From Allobaculum sp. Allo2 (GTDB lineage Bacteria > Bacillota_I > Bacilli_A > Erysipelotrichales > Erysipelotrichaceae): DNA of 64,000 nucleotides. The position numbers were made by a program, and so were the translations under genes. The DNA lies in the NCBI RefSeq assembly GCF_022701175.1, contig NZ_CP078088.1, positions 434,001-498,000 on the forward strand, given 5' to 3'. The notes beneath the pieces were generated by a model. That model saw only the letters and a program-made list of their open reading frames with translations, ran no database searches and was not told where the DNA came from. Position 1 is the first letter of the stretch. Each line of letters begins with the position of its first letter. Positions 61,860-64,000 of the stretch are shown here, in pieces.

Positions 61860-64000
61860 GAAAACGGACACGCGCGCAGACAGTCGATCCAGCGGCTGCG
61901 GCTTTATCGGCCCGCTCAAATCGAGGACAGAGCCGCTGGAAAAATGGGTGGGAAAAAGGGAAAGCCTGGGCGAATGCACCAAAAGGCAAGGATGATGCGC
62001 CGTGGCTATGCCTGGCGATCGCTTTCTGGCTGATTTTATGGATTGATCGATTCTGGCTCTGCGTGGCTGCCATTCTGGCAGGGGCCTTATGGCTGAACTG
62101 GCGATTTCGTCACGGCTGGCCTGTCCTGGTGTGGATTGGACTGGGCGCTTTCGCGATCGGTGTTCTCATGGGATCAGCCGCGGCTTCCCGGCGCGTGCCG
62201 CAGGAGGGAGAATACCGGATTTGTGAAATTCGATCCGGCTATGCGATGGCTTCGAATAAACGGGATTCGGTAATCGTTTATGAACCGGAATCCTTCATTC
62301 TGGATCAGACCGTGTTTCTTTCGGATTTTGAACGCATCCATTCGGCGGACAATATCGGTCTGTTCAGCTTTGGCCGCTACGTGGCGCAAAGGGGATTTAC
62401 TACAGCGCAGCCCCTCAAAGGACGATCAGAATACTCCACAGGCGCAGAATCTGGCTCATCCAGAAAAAGCCAGACGACAGGAACCGGAAACGATAAAAGC
62501 CAGAGTCTGGCGCTTTGTAAATTCGAGACGAGCTGCGTCGCTGTATCGCCTGCTGATTTACGGGATAAACGACAAAGACGAACTGGACTGGATCGGGACG
62601 CTCGGACTGCCGCTGATGGGATTGCTGGGGTAATAAAAAGCGGCTGTCGAGAAGACTGTATAAACCGCAGGTCAGTCTGGCGGTGTTTGGAATTCTTGGC
62701 GGATTTGCGCTGATCGTTCCGGTTTCGATTTCCGTGATGCGCATGGCGGTATTTCTGATCGCTTCAACGCTCTTTGAAAATCGGGCTAAACGCCTGTCCT
62801 TTTCTATTCTGACTATGCTTCTGATCTGTCCGCAGTCTGCACGAAGCATGAGTCTGGTTTTGCCGGGCGCCATTTTGTTTTTTACGCGGTTTGTAGAAGG
62901 GAGCGGTCCAAAGCGCTTTGTTTCTTCCTGTGTCTGCATTCTTTGCCAGATCGCCTTTACGGGCAAGGTCAATTTGTTTTTCCTGCTGGCCTTTACGTGG
63001 CTGAGGCAGCTCTTCGGGTGGCTTTTCCTGCTGAGTCTGCTCGGTCTGTTCTGGGAAGAGTGGGGCACGGTTCTGGAGAAGGGCCTGTCGTCTCTGGATG
63101 TTTCGTTTGAAGCCTTCGATCTGCATGGAATGGCACCGCTCTGGTATTTCGTGCTGCTCTGCATGGTGCTGATGGCGATCTGCTGGAAATGGAGCAAGGG
63201 CAGAGCACTGCTTTGTCTGGTGCTCTTTGGCCTTTATCCGGCAATATGGCATTTTGATCCTTTTATCACGTGTATATGCTTTCCGTTGGACAGGGAGACG
63301 CCACTGTCCTGGTGGAGCCTTTCATGAAAAGCGTTGTTATGATCGATGCCGCCGGGCGATTTAATCATGACAATGCCTCCGAGCTGTTTATCCCGTTTTT
63401 CAAAGCCGCCAGATTTCTCAGCTCGACGCGCTGATCGTAACGCATGGCGACTTTGACCATAACGGAGCGGCGGCTTCGCTTTGCGAACAGTTTTCCGTAA
63501 AGAAGAAGATCGAGGAAAGCGGCCAGATCGTTCCGGTCGACTATCCATTCGAACTGCTGCTGCCGCAGCGACAGGCCGATCCCGACGACGAAAACGATCA
63601 GAGCCTGATCAGCCGCTTCGCCTTCGACGGCTTTTTCTATCTTTGGACGGGCGATGCTTCGACAGCGATCGAAGAGCAGCTGCTCGATCGGTATGTCCTG
63701 TCTTCGGACGTGCTGAAACTTGGTCATCACGGCTCTTCGACGAGTTCTTCCTGGGACTTCATAAAAGAATGCGATCCCCAGCTGGCTCTGATTTCCGCCG
63801 GCTATAAAAACCGGTACGGGCATCCGTCCAATGAAGTACTTTTGCGCCTGAGCGAACTGGGCATTGATCGTCTGAATACCGCGGATCATGGCATGGTCCA
63901 TCTGCAGAGTTTTCACGGCTGCATGAAAATTGAAACCGCCGATGGCCTGACGGCCTGGATCGGGAACAAAAAGAAAAGGCAGCCTTGCCAAAACAGGAGA
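61856..64000 (+). CDS. comEC: ComEC/Rec2 DNA-uptake channel (3' end beyond the window)
   Basis: At least 715 residues, not finished at the window edge. A GTG start overlaps comEA. Parts: a basic N-terminal stretch, three membrane helices with the DUF4131-type soluble domain (61860-62400), the Competence domain with many helices (62560-63240), and the metallo-beta-lactamase domain (63260-64000) starting VYMLSVGQGDATVLV with THGDFDHNG (HxDxDH-like) and LGHHGSSTSSS. ComEC moves single-stranded DNA into the cell, and its nuclease domain is thought to degrade the second strand. The frame changes about six times (near 62400, 62630, 63330 and 63410 among others), all in runs and consistent with lost bases. 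A functional gene is likely but cannot be proven from this sequence. Confidence 0.85.

Noticed and set aside
1..64000. CRISPR array, rRNA operon, phage structural genes
   Set aside because: No regularly spaced repeats, no rRNA-like sequence and no capsid, tail or terminase proteins were seen.

Overview
The window looks like chromosome from a gut Firmicute, most probably a relatively GC-rich member of the Erysipelotrichaceae (Allobaculum/Faecalibaculum-like). This is inferred from the hprK-ppaX-trxB cluster, strong AGGAGG ribosome sites, a tRNA with encoded CCA, an LCP wall enzyme, MarR/DegV lipid genes and a giant secreted mucin-type glycosidase. No 16S rRNA gene or other species marker is present.

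A technical feature dominates the reading. Many genes whose protein sequence is otherwise well conserved are broken into two to five frames. At almost every junction the frame moves as if one or two bases were missing, usually in a run of A or T. The same lesion recurs in housekeeping genes (hprK, glpK, the ABC transporter, the LCP protein) and at the same place in two copies of one IS. I therefore treat these breaks as probable homopolymer under-calls, give each gene its reconstructed full span, and note where the frame changes.

Layout. 0.3-3.2 kb: hprK, a PpaX-like phosphatase and trxB. 3.3-6.7 kb: a NodB-like wall protein and a divergent PurD-like ATP-grasp protein. 7.0 kb: tRNA-Leu(CAG). 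7.5-9.3 kb: IS copy 1. 9.5-14 kb: MarR regulator and MATE exporter, PadR/DUF2812 pair, XRE membrane regulator. 14.4-18.9 kb: a complete CUT1 (Ugp/Msm-type) ABC importer. 19-24.4 kb: a lipoprotein, a hydroxyacid dehydrogenase, a GltD-like oxidoreductase, a TVP38-family membrane protein and a RibD-like reductase. 24.7-30 kb: one gene encoding a GH123-sialidase fusion of about 1760 residues, with a well-formed promoter and a catabolite-response element. 30.4-32.7 kb: a GNAT acetyltransferase and a MarR-DegV pair with a clear palindromic operator. 32.8-34.6 kb: IS copy 2, inverted relative to copy 1. 34.9-46.7 kb: glpK, LCP, three thioredoxins, a lysozyme-like protein, an AI-2E transporter and an aldehyde dehydrogenase, with an IS4 element inserted exactly at the start codon of the second thioredoxin. 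46.7-51.1 kb: an IS1182-type element carrying a nested IS66. 51.5-64 kb: a competence (comEA-comEC) locus that holds an accessory island.

The island lies between a complete comEA and a second comEA-comEC pair and contains a third, decayed comEA fragment. It carries a secreted repeat protein, a serine resolvase and, at 55.4-61.2 kb, a compact six-gene operon: a large helical protein with a membrane hairpin, a zinc-ribbon protein, a small helical protein, a Ycf46-like AAA+ ATPase, a small unknown protein and a polytopic membrane protein. I do not recognise this combination, and it is the best candidate here for an undescribed system.
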